From Rhizobium sp. RU36D (GTDB lineage Bacteria; Pseudomonadota; Alphaproteobacteria; Rhizobiales; Rhizobiaceae), in assembly GCF_900176345.1 (NCBI RefSeq), contig NZ_FWXU01000029.1:1-64000 (forward strand): a DNA stretch of 64,000 nt, read 5' to 3'. The translations under genes were made by a program, and so were the position numbers. Below are positions 1-8,320 of this stretch, piece by piece. Under the pieces are notes generated by a model. That model ran no database searches. It was not told the DNA's origin and saw only the letters and a list, made by a program, of their open reading frames with translations. How positions within the stretch are numbered: the first letter of the stretch is position 1; each line of letters starts with the position of its first letter.

Positions 1-2
1 CC

Positions 3-56
3 AATTCGACCCGCGTCGACATGATCGATCTGCGCATCAATTCGACGCCGCAGTGA
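3..56 (+). CDS. 3' end of an unidentified gene (partial)
   Basis: The first bases read in frame 3 to a TGA at 54-56, giving a 17-residue tail that ends in INSTPQ. A strong terminator follows directly, which supports this being the true end of a plus-strand gene entering from the left. Too little is visible to assign a family. Confidence 0.5.
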   Translation, partial: NSTRVDMIDLRINSTPQ

Positions 57-77
57 GCGTGGGGTTCATGAATCGGC

Positions 78-99
78 AAGGGGGCTGCGGCCCCCTTTT
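78..99 (+). terminator. Rho-independent terminator
   Basis: Perfect 8-bp stem AAGGGGGC / GCCCCCTT with a TGCG loop, running into a T tract. It closes the partial gene at the left edge and insulates the operon that starts at 376. The rest of 100-247 shows no gene. Confidence 0.85.
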
Positions 100-247
100 C
101 ATGTCTCCCAGACAATCAGCAATAGAGGGCAGGTGCATTTGGCAAGGTGAAGGAGACCTATCGGATTTCCATACAATTTGAGCAATTCCGTTAAAGTTTT
201 GTGAGGAAAAAACCTAGCGATTTCAATAGGTTTTCAATATTTTTGAC

Positions 248-277
248 TGGACAAGGTAGCCAATGGTTGCCTATTAT
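248..277 (+). promoter_or_regulatory. Promoter with palindromic operator (copy 1)
   Basis: A -35-like TGGACA, an 18-bp spacer and a -10 TATTAT. The spacer carries GTAGCCAATGGTTGC, a 13/15 match to the palindrome GTAGCCAWTGGCTAC found at 5279 and 11248. The downstream AAAGGCGAGGC is also shared with copy 2. It probably drives 376-5206. A palindrome between -35 and -10 is a classic repressor position; the regulator is unknown. Confidence 0.75.
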
Positions 278-375
278 TAAAGGCGAGGCAGATGCGCTTT
301 TAGGGTTATTTTCACCACCCTTCGAAGTCGGTTCTCAACCTCGGGATTGTATGTATCGAGTGAAAGGAATCTCTG

Positions 376-969
376 ATGTCTGATGCCGATATGCCGTGGT
401 CTTCTCCTCCGGCAGCACCCTCTGAGCCCAGTGTCGCTCTCCCTTCTGATCAATCGAAAGTTTCTTCAGTCAAGCCGTCGATCAGCGATCGTGACGATCT
501 GCGTGCGTCATTCCTGCAGGAGGTGGAGGAGTATCGCCGGAAGCAGGAGGAGGAAGGGCGGGTGACCGGGCATGAGCATTCTCATGGATCTCTTGCACCC
601 GAGCCTCAGTCCGGATCCCCCAAGGACGACGGCCCCAAGGCACCTGACTTCAGCGATCTCGTTAAGCACTTCGATGAGGTGAAGCAAGTCCGACAGGAAG
701 AAGAAGCTATCCGTCAGAAGATTGAGGGAGAGAAAAGAGGGGTTGAGGCGGACGCTAGGCGCATTCATGGAGAACGCGCCGCTGATGCTGCTGCTGCCGC
801 ACAAGCAGCCGGACAATCTGCCGCCGCATCCGCTCAAATTGTCGCGGGGTTTGGACAACATCACGCGGAGGAACAGCGCGGATGGGCTGAATACGACCGC
901 ACCGAGACAGCAGGCGAGCGCCAGCAGGAAACCGAAGAACGTCGCCGCTCGAGCGGCATGAGCCTTTAA
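376..969 (+). CDS. Charged coiled-coil protein with DDLR motif, possible secreted substrate
   Basis: 197 residues, first gene of an operon reaching 5206, with AAGGA 9 bases before the ATG. No known family recognised. The N-terminal 45 residues are Ser/Pro rich. A DDLRxxF motif followed by a charged helix lies near residues 40-60 and matches the motif repeated at the C-terminus of the next gene product. Residues 95-150 are highly charged and Ala-rich, likely coiled coil. The C-terminus reads ERRRSSGMSL, resembling the tails of the next protein and of the relaxase at 55491 (Arg-rich, then G and M). That likeness suggests, without proving, a shared type IV secretion signal. Confidence 0.8.
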   Translation: MSDADMPWSSPPAAPSEPSVALPSDQSKVSSVKPSISDRDDLRASFLQEVEEYRRKQEEEGRVTGHEHSHGSLAPEPQSGSPKDDGPKAPDFSDLVKHFDEVKQVRQEEEAIRQKIEGEKRGVEADARRIHGERAADAAAAAQAAGQSAAASAQIVAGFGQHHAEEQRGWAEYDRTETAGERQQETEERRRSSGMSL

Positions 970-981
970 GGAGATACTACC

Positions 982-3900
982 ATGGCAAAATCACCACGTC
1001 GCGGCAAAGGCTCCGGCAAGACTACCGACGAAGGCAAGATCAGGAACAGCGTCAGCGCCAGCGATGGCAAGTCCGGTCGCTCCGATGAGAAATATACGCT
1101 TCCCGCTCCCAAGCCTCCGCAGCCGCCGAGGAATGGTCGTACCGATCTGAACGCAGCGCAGGGCTTCCGCCTCGCGCAGGAGATCGCAAACCATACGACC
1201 CCTCAGATGAGCCGCAAGGAACGCGCCGAGATCGAGAAGATGAAGGGTCCGGTTCCGCAGCCGAATAGCCCTGCGCCGCGAGGAATGGGTATGGGTTCCT
1301 CCTATGAGCCGGAGCCAGAGGTGGAGCAGGCCGAGTTCGTCCGTCTTGATGAGTTCGAGATCAACAGGCTCGCTTATCAGTCTATTCGTGATGAGTGGGC
1401 AGGCCGGGAGGCGGCCGACCTCACCCATATCCATCCCGACGACTTCCGGGCAATTGAGGACGCTGTTCCGGCGCAGCAGCGCGTTTTCGACAAGGATCTG
1501 GCTGGGTGGCAGAAAGTAGGCAAGGACCTCTCGCTCACCCAAATGAGCCGGATGACGGCCGAAGGCGATGAGAACGCGACGGTCACCACCAGCAACATGA
1601 CCTACCGCAAGGAAGGTGACTGGCTCGTTGGCAATCATGTTTCCGGAGATCGTGAACTCGATACCCGACACGAGTTCCGCGGCGTTTTTAGTGTTGTGGC
1701 CGAAAAGCCGGAATCGCAGAGAGACATGGCTGCCACCATTCCTGCAGGGAATCGTTTTGCTGTCTTCTTCGGCTATGGCAGTGATCGGACTCAGTTCACG
1801 GATAGCATGCCTTGGCGGGAAGAGGCTGGCTACGATCGTGATGATATTCGTGGGGTTCTTGTAGCCAACGGGGAAGAGGCGCTTGCTGAGCGCCTCTATG
1901 TCGGTGTCCTCACTCCATACGAACGGGCCTTGGAACAGGTTGAGCAGCGCGAGCCACAGGAAGGCCAGCGCCACGAACGCGTTTTTGCCGAAATCACTGG
2001 CCGGGACTACGCTTCTCTCTCTAATCCCGCTGTCGAGAGGCCTTTCGCTGTGACCGCCGAGGACATGAAGGCGGTTGAGAATGGGTTTGAGCAGGCGCCT
2101 ACGTTGGCGGTCCAGCAGGGCGCTGAAACTGTTCGTGACGCCTTGCCGCATGAAGGCCGCGCACTGACGGCCGAGGGGCTGAAGGAGCAGTATCAGTGGC
2201 ACGCTAACAAGATGCACGATGAAGGCCGCGACCTTCGCGACATCTACGCTGATACTGGCGTGAAGCCGCAGGGTGCCGATCAGACGGCATGGGAGAAGAC
2301 CGAATACGTCTACGGCCAGCCGACGGCTCTTGACCGCCTGCAGGAACTCGGGACTGGCGCGTTCGCTGTCAGCCCGACCGGATACACGTATGCCCTGTCA
2401 GACGACGGCAAGGAGCTGATGCGCTTCGACGCGGACGGCAACCCGGCTGGTCAGAAGCCTGTCGAAGACGTGCAGGCCTTCCTCCAGGAGAAACGCGGCG
2501 TCGAGTTCGACCAGAAGCAGGAGGCGAAGGAAATGCACGCCGCCGAGTTGGCCGAGCAGCGGGTCGAAGATCAGGTTGCTTCAGATCGAAAGATCGTTGC
2601 CTACCAGAGCGAGGATCCTAAAGAGGTTCAGGAGGCGATGAATGACCGTGAAGCTGGGTCAGAGATCGGTGAGTGGCCTGTTGCCGTCCGGATGGATGAA
2701 ATCCGGTCTGAGGTTGGAGAGATGACCAGCGGCATGTCAGCTTGGCAGATCGAACGGTCCTACGATGACGCTCGATCTAATCTCACGGCCTGGGATGGCA
2801 ATGAGATGGACACGTATGTCGATCTCCATGCTCGGGCGAACCTTATCGGTGAAAACGCTGGGTACGGTCAGGATCGGATCTATCAGGACCGGGAGTACGA
2901 CATTTATCGAATGTCGGCCGATGCAAAGTATCAGCTCGACAATGCTGGCGTTAATGTTGATGCAATCGAACGAGGTGTCGATCATCGCGTCGGTCTTCAC
3001 GACGAGATGGCCGTTCTCTTACAGCGCGAGGAGGGGCGGGGCGTAACCAAGGAGGAGTTTGTCGAGGCTCGGCAGGCTGTATCTGCCTACCTTTCGGAGA
3101 TGCCAGAAGGTCATGTGCACAAGTCCGATAGCTTCGACACGTACACCCTCAAGGGCGACGAGCTGCACATCGATTTCCACGCTAATCGCGACTTGGGATA
3201 CACATCGGTCTACGATGCCAAGTCTATCGAATGGAAGGGCGATCTGGACCATCAGACTGGTGTCCTGCATGGCGCTTCGATTGCATCCGAGATGGAAGCA
3301 ATGCCGCCCATTGAGCAGAACCAGGCGATCTCGGACCAGTCCAAGGAATTCGCAGCCGAAGCTGTCAACGACATGAATCAGGTCGCAAGCCAGCCGCTCA
3401 CCGAGAGCCAGCAGGAGACTGCTGCTCTGCTTCGTGGCGACATGGTGGAGATCCAGCAGACGCAAAGAACCGACGCCGTTTCGGAGATCGCACCCGAAAC
3501 TGAAAACATGACGGCCGTCGAGCAGGCTCCGCAGGGCGTTTCGCAGGATCAGGAGAAGGCGACATCTTCGGTCGAACCCGAGCCTACCACCGAGATCGCA
3601 TCGGAGATCAAATCCGAGCCTACTCGCGAGGTGGAAGCTCAGACGACATCGAAGCAGCTTGAACAGGACAGCCCTGTTGCCGATAAGGAGCCGGAACAGG
3701 AGATGGGCACGAAGATCGAAAGTGCGCCGCAGGACGACCTCCGTGCAGAGTTCGCTCAGGATAAAGCTGCGTACGAGGCAAAGCATCCCGAACAGGCGAT
3801 CACTGCTGAGGTCGAGCAGAAGGTGGAAGCTGCTCCCGGCGACGATCTCCGGTCTGACTTTGCTCAGGACAAAGCTGTCCATGATGCGAAACAGCAGTCC

Positions 3901-4089
3901 CAGCCCGAAGAGAAGGCTCAGGATGTAGTCCAGCAGGAGGCTTCGGAAAAAGCCCCGCAGGACGACCTCCGAAATGAGTTCGCAGCGGACAAGGCTTCGG
4001 CCGAGGCAAAGCAGGCCAACCCTCCTGAAGAGGCCGTCCAGCAGGAAGAGGAAGAGGAATACCGCCGCGGGCCGGGGATGGCTGCCTGA
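982..4089 (+). CDS. 1035-residue acidic protein with three C-terminal DDLR repeats
   Basis: Second gene of the operon, 12 bases after the previous stop, with AAGGAG before the ATG. The N-terminus is basic and disordered-looking (MAKSPRRGKGSGK). The middle (about 120-750) looks globular but matches no family I know. The last 200 residues are acidic and hold three near-repeats (DDLRAEFAQDKAAYEAK, DDLRSDFAQDKAVHDAK, DDLRNEFAADKASAEAK), also seen once in the preceding protein. It ends YRRGPGMAA. Size, modular look and operon position recall the polyvalent proteins of conjugative elements thought to be injected with DNA, but this is inference; no catalytic motif is seen. Confidence 0.8.
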   Translation: MAKSPRRGKGSGKTTDEGKIRNSVSASDGKSGRSDEKYTLPAPKPPQPPRNGRTDLNAAQGFRLAQEIANHTTPQMSRKERAEIEKMKGPVPQPNSPAPRGMGMGSSYEPEPEVEQAEFVRLDEFEINRLAYQSIRDEWAGREAADLTHIHPDDFRAIEDAVPAQQRVFDKDLAGWQKVGKDLSLTQMSRMTAEGDENATVTTSNMTYRKEGDWLVGNHVSGDRELDTRHEFRGVFSVVAEKPESQRDMAATIPAGNRFAVFFGYGSDRTQFTDSMPWREEAGYDRDDIRGVLVANGEEALAERLYVGVLTPYERALEQVEQREPQEGQRHERVFAEITGRDYASLSNPAVERPFAVTAEDMKAVENGFEQAPTLAVQQGAETVRDALPHEGRALTAEGLKEQYQWHANKMHDEGRDLRDIYADTGVKPQGADQTAWEKTEYVYGQPTALDRLQELGTGAFAVSPTGYTYALSDDGKELMRFDADGNPAGQKPVEDVQAFLQEKRGVEFDQKQEAKEMHAAELAEQRVEDQVASDRKIVAYQSEDPKEVQEAMNDREAGSEIGEWPVAVRMDEIRSEVGEMTSGMSAWQIERSYDDARSNLTAWDGNEMDTYVDLHARANLIGENAGYGQDRIYQDREYDIYRMSADAKYQLDNAGVNVDAIERGVDHRVGLHDEMAVLLQREEGRGVTKEEFVEARQAVSAYLSEMPEGHVHKSDSFDTYTLKGDELHIDFHANRDLGYTSVYDAKSIEWKGDLDHQTGVLHGASIASEMEAMPPIEQNQAISDQSKEFAAEAVNDMNQVASQPLTESQQETAALLRGDMVEIQQTQRTDAVSEIAPETENMTAVEQAPQGVSQDQEKATSSVEPEPTTEIASEIKSEPTREVEAQTTSKQLEQDSPVADKEPEQEMGTKIESAPQDDLRAEFAQDKAAYEAKHPEQAITAEVEQKVEAAPGDDLRSDFAQDKAVHDAKQQSQPEEKAQDVVQQEASEKAPQDDLRNEFAADKASAEAKQANPPEEAVQQEEEEEYRRGPGMAA

Positions 4090-4283
4090 TGTCCAAGCCC
4101 CTCGAAGATCAGGTCCGCGAGTGGCTTGAGAACGAAGAGAACTGCGAGGCTGCCAACGACTTCTACGGCAGCCGCGCCTTCGCCCATGATGATCTTCCGG
4201 ACTTCCGGGAGGTCGCAGACACCTGGTGCCGGATCAATGGCATCGAGCCACCAACACACCGACCCCATCCGACCGTCCAGTAA
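4089..4283 (+). CDS. Small hypothetical protein
   Basis: 64 residues; its ATG overlaps the stop of the 1035-residue gene by one base (TGATG), so translation is probably coupled. Acidic N-terminal helix, two cysteines (NCEAAN and TWCR), Pro-rich tail. No family recognised. The next gene follows 11 bases later, so it is internal to the 376-5206 operon. Confidence 0.65.
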   Translation: MSKPLEDQVREWLENEENCEAANDFYGSRAFAHDDLPDFREVADTWCRINGIEPPTHRPHPTVQ

Positions 4284-4294
4284 GGAGTACGGCC

Positions 4295-5206
4295 ATGAAG
4301 AAGACCACCATCGCACTCGCCGCCTTGCTGTCGTCGGCAATCGCTGTTCCTGCTCATGCGAACGATGCTGTCCGCATCGGCGTGGGAATCCTTGGCCTCG
4401 TCATCAACGAAGCTGCCAAAGCCGGAAACAAGGGCGGCAACCAGCGCCGTCATCGCAACGGCGATCAGATGATCGGTCGCGTCGGAGAGGAGCCTGCCCG
4501 AAACAACGGTTCCCGAAACCGGAACAAGGTTGCCCCGGCCGCCGTCGCCGGAGGCGCAGCCGTGGCAGCTTTCGCTCTTCCGGAGGGCGATAAGGCTCCG
4601 ATCCCGGTCATGAAGCCCACAGAGCAGGAGATGGCCGAATACGCTGCAAACCTCGCTTCCTCTTCTACTCCCGAGGATGTGATCGACGAGAGCATCCCCC
4701 TGTACGACGAGCAGGGCCGCTTCTGGGGCGCTGTTGCTCCGGCCGATGCCCTGAAGGTCGAACAGGCCGTCGCTCTCGGCATGAAGCCGTCCACAGTCAT
4801 TCCGGACATGCTTGGCCTTAAATTGCCGGAAACCGAGCCGACTTCGGAGCAGGTGCCTTTGATCGCTTCTACGGAAACGACCGCGGAGCAGGCGGCATCC
4901 TTCGAGGCTGACCTGAATGCTGCTGTTGCGGCCGAGGGCGGTGAGCCGATCCAGAAGGCGAAGGTCGATCTGCCTGCTACCGACCCTGTTCAGCAGGCGG
5001 AGATCGCCGTTACTGAGAAGGAAATGGAGGCTACCGAGCTTGTTCCGGCTTTGCCGTCGCAGACGATGACCGCCGACACGAGTGAAACGCCTCCGGCAGT
5101 GGACACTGCTGCGACGACGGCGAGCGTTAAGTCCGAGCCGAAAGTCGATCTTGAGGCTCCCAAGCCTGTCGAGGTCAAGAAGCCGAAGGCCAAGCTCGAC
5201 CTTTGA
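4295..5206 (+). CDS. Exported Ala/Glu-rich hypothetical protein
   Basis: 303 residues from the ATG preceded by TAAGGAG. Residues 1-22 form a good Sec signal peptide (KK, hydrophobic core, cleavage probably after AHA). A second hydrophobic stretch follows (VGILGLVI). Residues 85-105 are again hydrophobic and Ala-rich. The rest is acidic and proline-rich with no recognised domain, ending in a Lys-rich tail. Last gene of the operon; a terminator follows 24 bases downstream. Likely periplasmic or membrane-anchored; function unknown. Confidence 0.75.
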   Translation: MKKTTIALAALLSSAIAVPAHANDAVRIGVGILGLVINEAAKAGNKGGNQRRHRNGDQMIGRVGEEPARNNGSRNRNKVAPAAVAGGAAVAAFALPEGDKAPIPVMKPTEQEMAEYAANLASSSTPEDVIDESIPLYDEQGRFWGAVAPADALKVEQAVALGMKPSTVIPDMLGLKLPETEPTSEQVPLIASTETTAEQAASFEADLNAAVAAEGGEPIQKAKVDLPATDPVQQAEIAVTEKEMEATELVPALPSQTMTADTSETPPAVDTAATTASVKSEPKVDLEAPKPVEVKKPKAKLDL

Positions 5207-5229
5207 TCTCCATTTCAGGCGACCACGGA

Positions 5230-5254
5230 GGCGGCTTCAGGGCCGCCTTTTTTT
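5230..5254 (+). terminator. Rho-independent terminator
   Basis: GGCGGC / GCCGCC stem with a 6-base loop and a T7 tract, directly after the operon 376-5206. Confidence 0.9.
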
Positions 5255-5269
5255 ATGGGACGAATATTG

Positions 5270-5299
5270 TTGACAAAGGTAGCCAATGGCTACTATTTT
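5270..5299 (+). promoter_or_regulatory. Promoter with palindromic operator (copy 2)
   Basis: Consensus TTGACA, 18-bp spacer, TATTTT. The spacer contains the perfect palindrome GTAGCCAATGGCTAC at 5279-5293. It sits 33 bases before the gene at 5332 and probably drives 5332-7948. A strong promoter with an embedded operator implies repression in the established state. Confidence 0.85.
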
Positions 5300-5331
5300 A
5301 TAAGGCGAGGCGCAACCAGTAAGAGGTCCGC

Positions 5332-5703
5332 ATGTTCGCTGCTGTTTCGAGTTATCTAAGTGATCTTCCGTGGTGGGCATGGGCCATCATCGCCGTGATC
5401 GTGATCGCCTATGGCGTTCAGAACGACCGCGTTGGCAAGGCCATCATTCTCACTGTCGCATTCGGTTTGATCGGAACCGGGCTTTATGGGATCTGGTCTA
5501 GTGGCGTGCCGCAGGCCGCCGTAGGCTCATTTGCCCGGCATGTGGCCCGGATCGAGGCTGAAGAGGTCCGTGTCGCTGCCATCCGCAAAGAAGGTCAGGA
5601 GCAAGCCTTTCGCGTGGTCTGCCCAGACTATTTCGAGCAGGGCTGGCTCGACCGTCAGCTCAGCACACTGAGCTGGTGCAACGACTACCGCGAACGCCTC
5701 TGA
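5332..5703 (+). CDS. Small membrane protein with two TM segments
   Basis: 123 residues, preceded by AAGAGGTCCGC. Two hydrophobic segments (about 14-30 and 38-57) are followed by a soluble domain with CPDYFEQGW and a terminal LSWCNDYRERL. The next two genes also encode membrane proteins ending in a W-C motif (LSWCEAYPD and PDWCEDW), so the three look like diverged paralogues. Probably inner-membrane; the two C-terminal cysteines may pair in the periplasm. Function unknown. Confidence 0.75.
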   Translation: MFAAVSSYLSDLPWWAWAIIAVIVIAYGVQNDRVGKAIILTVAFGLIGTGLYGIWSSGVPQAAVGSFARHVARIEAEEVRVAAIRKEGQEQAFRVVCPDYFEQGWLDRQLSTLSWCNDYRERL

Positions 5704-5715
5704 AGGAGAGCCATC

Positions 5716-6078
5716 ATGATCGAGCACATCCCGGACTTCTCTTGGCAGGCATTGACTGCTGTCGGCGTGGCAGCGTTCGTCGTTGCTCCCCGCGTCGTCA
5801 CCGCTGCTGTCTCCCTCGGTATCTGCGCCTCTTTGGCAGCCGTGGTGGCGGTCAATCTCTATGGGGCAGGTGCAACCGCATTCCCCATGATCTCGAAGAG
5901 CTGGGGCGCTCACGAAGCAAGCATCGCACGCATCCGCGGTTATGACCGCCCGGAAGTCCGCGAGCGCGCTGCGCCCACTGTCTGCCCTCGTTATCATGCG
6001 GCTACGTGGGTAGAGCAGACTGTTCGCTCGCAAACCCGCGAACTGTCGTGGTGCGAGGCTTATCCGGACGCGACCTGA
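5716..6078 (+). CDS. Small membrane protein, paralogue of the preceding gene product
   Basis: 120 residues, good Shine-Dalgarno (AAGGAGAGCC). Hydrophobic segments at about 14-32 and 35-55, then a soluble domain with CPRYHAATWVEQ and ELSWCEAYPD, matching CPDYFEQGW and LSWCNDY of the upstream protein. The stop overlaps the next ATG (TGATG). No known family. Confidence 0.75.
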   Translation: MIEHIPDFSWQALTAVGVAAFVVAPRVVTAAVSLGICASLAAVVAVNLYGAGATAFPMISKSWGAHEASIARIRGYDRPEVRERAAPTVCPRYHAATWVEQTVRSQTRELSWCEAYPDAT

Positions 6079-6272
6079 TGAAGTCCTTCATCCTCGTCGT
6101 CGCCGGGATCATCGGCACGGTCTACGTCGTTCAGACGGCCTCGGAGTGGAATGATCCGGAACACCGGAATCGAGAGGGGTGGCGTTTTTGCCAAGGCTGG
6201 CTCGACGCCACCCCTGAAGAACGGAAGAAGATGCCAGACTGGTGTGAGGACTGGGCAACCGGAGACGAGTGA
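6078..6272 (+). CDS. Small single-TM protein of the same trio
   Basis: 64 residues with one N-terminal TM segment (FILVVAGIIGTVYVV), then FCQGWLDATPEE and PDWCEDW, again the paired-cysteine pattern of the two upstream genes. Overlaps its upstream neighbour by one base and touches its downstream neighbour, so it is within the 5332-7948 operon. Function unknown. Confidence 0.7.
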   Translation: MKSFILVVAGIIGTVYVVQTASEWNDPEHRNREGWRFCQGWLDATPEERKKMPDWCEDWATGDE

Positions 6273-6751
6273 TGATGATGGAAAAGTTCAACGGAGCAGC
6301 TCCTGCAGAGGTCGAGCTGTCGGCTGCGCCGATCATCGACCGCTGGCAGCTCCTCCCGAACGATAACGGCACGAATGATGTCTCGGGCTTCGTCTCGAGG
6401 CATACTCGCATCCGTGAGGGGGAGTTTATCACGACCTCCGCACTCGCACAGATCGACCCGACCACTCCTCCGACTTGGGCTCGAACCAAGAACAGCGTCT
6501 ACCGTCTCGGCAGCCCTGCAGGCGCTGTCGAGAGCCAAGTACGCGAAATTGCGCGTGATGTAGGCGTTCGTCCGCAGGCGTGGGACATTCTCGCCTATGT
6601 GGCCGCCGTCGAAATTCTGTCAGGCCGCCGTGAAGGCGAACTCGATGTCATCGAGCAGCTTATCGCCGTCCTTTATCGCCACGGCCATATCAAGACCGCG
6701 GCCGCAAGTATTCTGCTGACCACTTATCGCAAGGAGCGCGCTGCGTGCTGA
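6272..6751 (+). CDS. Orphan protein, tandem paralogue 1
   Basis: About 159 residues. Several in-frame starts are possible (GTG 6269, ATG 6272, 6275, 6278); 6272 is chosen for its spacing from GGAG and the TGATG overlap. The N-terminal 90 residues parallel the next gene product: EKFNGA / EHFNGA, RWQL, TS..(L/V)QIDP, W.R, VYRLG / LYHLG. It is a duplicated family common on rhizobial replicons as hypothetical proteins; I assign no function. The C-terminal half is helical. Confidence 0.75.
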   Translation: MMMEKFNGAAPAEVELSAAPIIDRWQLLPNDNGTNDVSGFVSRHTRIREGEFITTSALAQIDPTTPPTWARTKNSVYRLGSPAGAVESQVREIARDVGVRPQAWDILAYVAAVEILSGRREGELDVIEQLIAVLYRHGHIKTAAASILLTTYRKERAAC

Positions 6752-7227
6752 CCATGATCGAGCATTTCAACGGCGCTGGCCCGACGAACGATGAAATCCG
6801 AGATGCGCCTGTTCTCTATCGCTGGCAGCTCAAGGACACCCGGAATGGGGTCGAAGTCCATGGGATTGTCCAGGGACACCCTCATCTGCCGGACGGCGAG
6901 TGGATCCGGACATCAGAGATCGTTCAGATCGATCCCTCCTCGAAGCCCCTGTGGCTGCGAACGGAGAGCCGCCTGTACCATCTGGGCAAGCGCATGGGGC
7001 GCACGGAGATCCACATCCGAAAGGAACTGGAGGCCTCTGGCTTCGCGCTCACCCGCGATCAGGCAACTCCCGGCGAACAGAAGGAGTTCTTCGAAGTTTT
7101 CCGCCAGCGCCGGAAGAACCTGGACGAGGCCGAGCGCATCCTGCTCCTGCTGGTCCGCACGAACCGGATCGACCGGGAGCGAGCCATCAAGCTGCATAAG
7201 ATCCTGCTCGTGGAGATCAGCCGATGA
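6745..7227 (+). CDS. Orphan protein, tandem paralogue 2
   Basis: 160 residues from GTG 6745 (AAGGAG 8 bases upstream); the alternative start is ATG 6754. Shares its N-terminal half with the preceding protein (EHFNGA, YRWQL, TSEIVQIDPSSKPLW, YHLG). The C-terminal half is charged and helical and has diverged. Overlaps the previous gene by 7 bases and the next by 4 bases (ATGA). Confidence 0.75.
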   Translation: MLTMIEHFNGAGPTNDEIRDAPVLYRWQLKDTRNGVEVHGIVQGHPHLPDGEWIRTSEIVQIDPSSKPLWLRTESRLYHLGKRMGRTEIHIRKELEASGFALTRDQATPGEQKEFFEVFRQRRKNLDEAERILLLLVRTNRIDRERAIKLHKILLVEISR

Positions 7228-7721
7228 CCACTTCACTGACCGCTGCCCTCCGGGAAAAATATCCGCGACTGATCCCCGCCCGCTTCGGGTTCGAGTGCGC
7301 CGACGGCTGGCTTAGCATCATCGACGACTTCCTTGCCATCGTTGATCGCGAGCTGCCTGCCTCCGGCACCTTCCACCTTCGACAGGTGAAGGAAAAGCTC
7401 GGCGGCCTCAGGATCTATTTCGATGTCAGTCCTGACACCCCGGCCGAGGCTCAAACTGCTATTGATGATGCCTATGACCGAGCTTCCGCTCGCAGCTACA
7501 AGATCTGCGAAATCTGTGGCGCACGCGGCCGCTTCAGCAACCGTCATGGCCTGCTGACTGTCGTCTGCGAAGAACACCAGGTCGATGACTTCGGGGATCG
7601 TGCCGTTCCCCGCGAGCCGGAATCGGATTACATCCGTCAGCGCGACGACAAGGGCTGGCAGCGATACGACTTCGATCTCGATGCCTTCGTCGCAACTGAT
7701 CCGCCTGAGGGATGGAAATGA
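7224..7721 (+). CDS. Zinc-ribbon-like hypothetical protein (KEKLGGLR family)
   Basis: 165 residues. Residues 20-75 contain FECADGW and QVKEKLGGLRIYFD. Residues 92-115 hold CEICGARG, a basic stretch, then C..H, a likely CCCH zinc site. The same architecture occurs twice in the minus-strand protein at 8321-9364. Such proteins are widespread in phages and plasmids without a known role. Translation is coupled at both ends (ATGA overlaps). Confidence 0.75.
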   Translation: MTTSLTAALREKYPRLIPARFGFECADGWLSIIDDFLAIVDRELPASGTFHLRQVKEKLGGLRIYFDVSPDTPAEAQTAIDDAYDRASARSYKICEICGARGRFSNRHGLLTVVCEEHQVDDFGDRAVPREPESDYIRQRDDKGWQRYDFDLDAFVATDPPEGWK

Positions 7722-7948
7722 CCGCTTCTCTTTCTACTTCCGCCCATATTCGTCAGCTCGCCGCCGAACACGGCATTTCGGAAGTAGAGGACGAGGCTGA
7801 CAAGTTTGCGCGAGCCATCAGCAACCTCGAATCCGATGTCACGGCCGAGATCCAGGGTGACCTCCGCCTGCTGGGAAGGCTGGCGGAGATCGGTGCGATC
7901 GATGACGAGGAAACGGTCCGGCTCGCCCTGCTGCTGAAGCGGGACTAA
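7718..7948 (+). CDS. Small helical protein, relative of 22259-22498
   Basis: 76 residues from ATG 7718 (GAGGG seven bases upstream; ATG 7712 is an alternative). Opens with HIRQLAAEHGIS, very like QIRKLAAEHGIT in the minus-strand gene at 22259, so both belong to a family of short helical proteins. Last gene of the operon; it converges with the next gene, the two stops overlapping by 4 bases. Confidence 0.7.
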   Translation: MTASLSTSAHIRQLAAEHGISEVEDEADKFARAISNLESDVTAEIQGDLRLLGRLAEIGAIDDEETVRLALLLKRD

Positions 7949-8232
7949 ACTGCTGCCTTCGACGGAGCTGCATGGATCATCGCGGCCAGCTCCTGCAGCC
8001 TGCTGAAGGTGACATCGAGAATGTGACCATTCAGGGTCTCCTCGATTTTCTGCTGCTCTTCGGTGTCATCCGTGAGGTCGGCCACCTCGATGCCCTTGTC
8101 CTCCATCTGCAGGGCCAGCTCATTTGTGAAGATGAACTTTGCCTTGATCTCGGCTCGCAGCTCCGGTGGATGCCGCTCCATGATGTCCACCGACACGAAC
8201 AGGTCATCGATGTTTTCGATTTCGTCACTCAT
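7945..8232 (-). CDS. Small acidic hypothetical protein
   Basis: 95 residues on the minus strand, AAGGATATCGTT before the ATG. Acidic and helical, with no recognised domain. Its 3' end overlaps the convergent plus-strand operon by 4 bases. It is separated from the minus-strand gene at 8321 by 88 bases holding an inverted-repeat operator, so it probably has its own regulated promoter. Confidence 0.65.
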   Translation of the reverse strand: MSDEIENIDDLFVSVDIMERHPPELRAEIKAKFIFTNELALQMEDKGIEVADLTDDTEEQQKIEETLNGHILDVTFSRLQELAAMIHAAPSKAAV

Positions 8233-8247
8233 AACGATATCCTTTCA

Positions 8248-8291
8248 GTGATATATTCCACGTCGATTATGCCTTCGGTGGTATATTTGAC
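8248..8291 (-). promoter_or_regulatory. Inverted-repeat operator upstream of 8232
   Basis: Two 14-base arms, GTGATATATTCCAC at 8248-8261 and GTGGTATATTTGAC at 8278-8291, are imperfect inverted copies (11/14) separated by 16 bases. They cover the expected promoter of the minus-strand gene starting at 8232. A repressor dimer pair is plausible; the binding protein is unknown. Confidence 0.5.
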
Positions 8292-8320
8292 TTGCTGCCG
8301 TCCTGTCGGTTATTCCCGCC

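Noticed and set aside
991..2217. 408-codon minus-strand open frame inside the 982 gene
   Set aside because: Same codon-bias shadow effect; low-complexity Arg/Leu content and no ribosome site.
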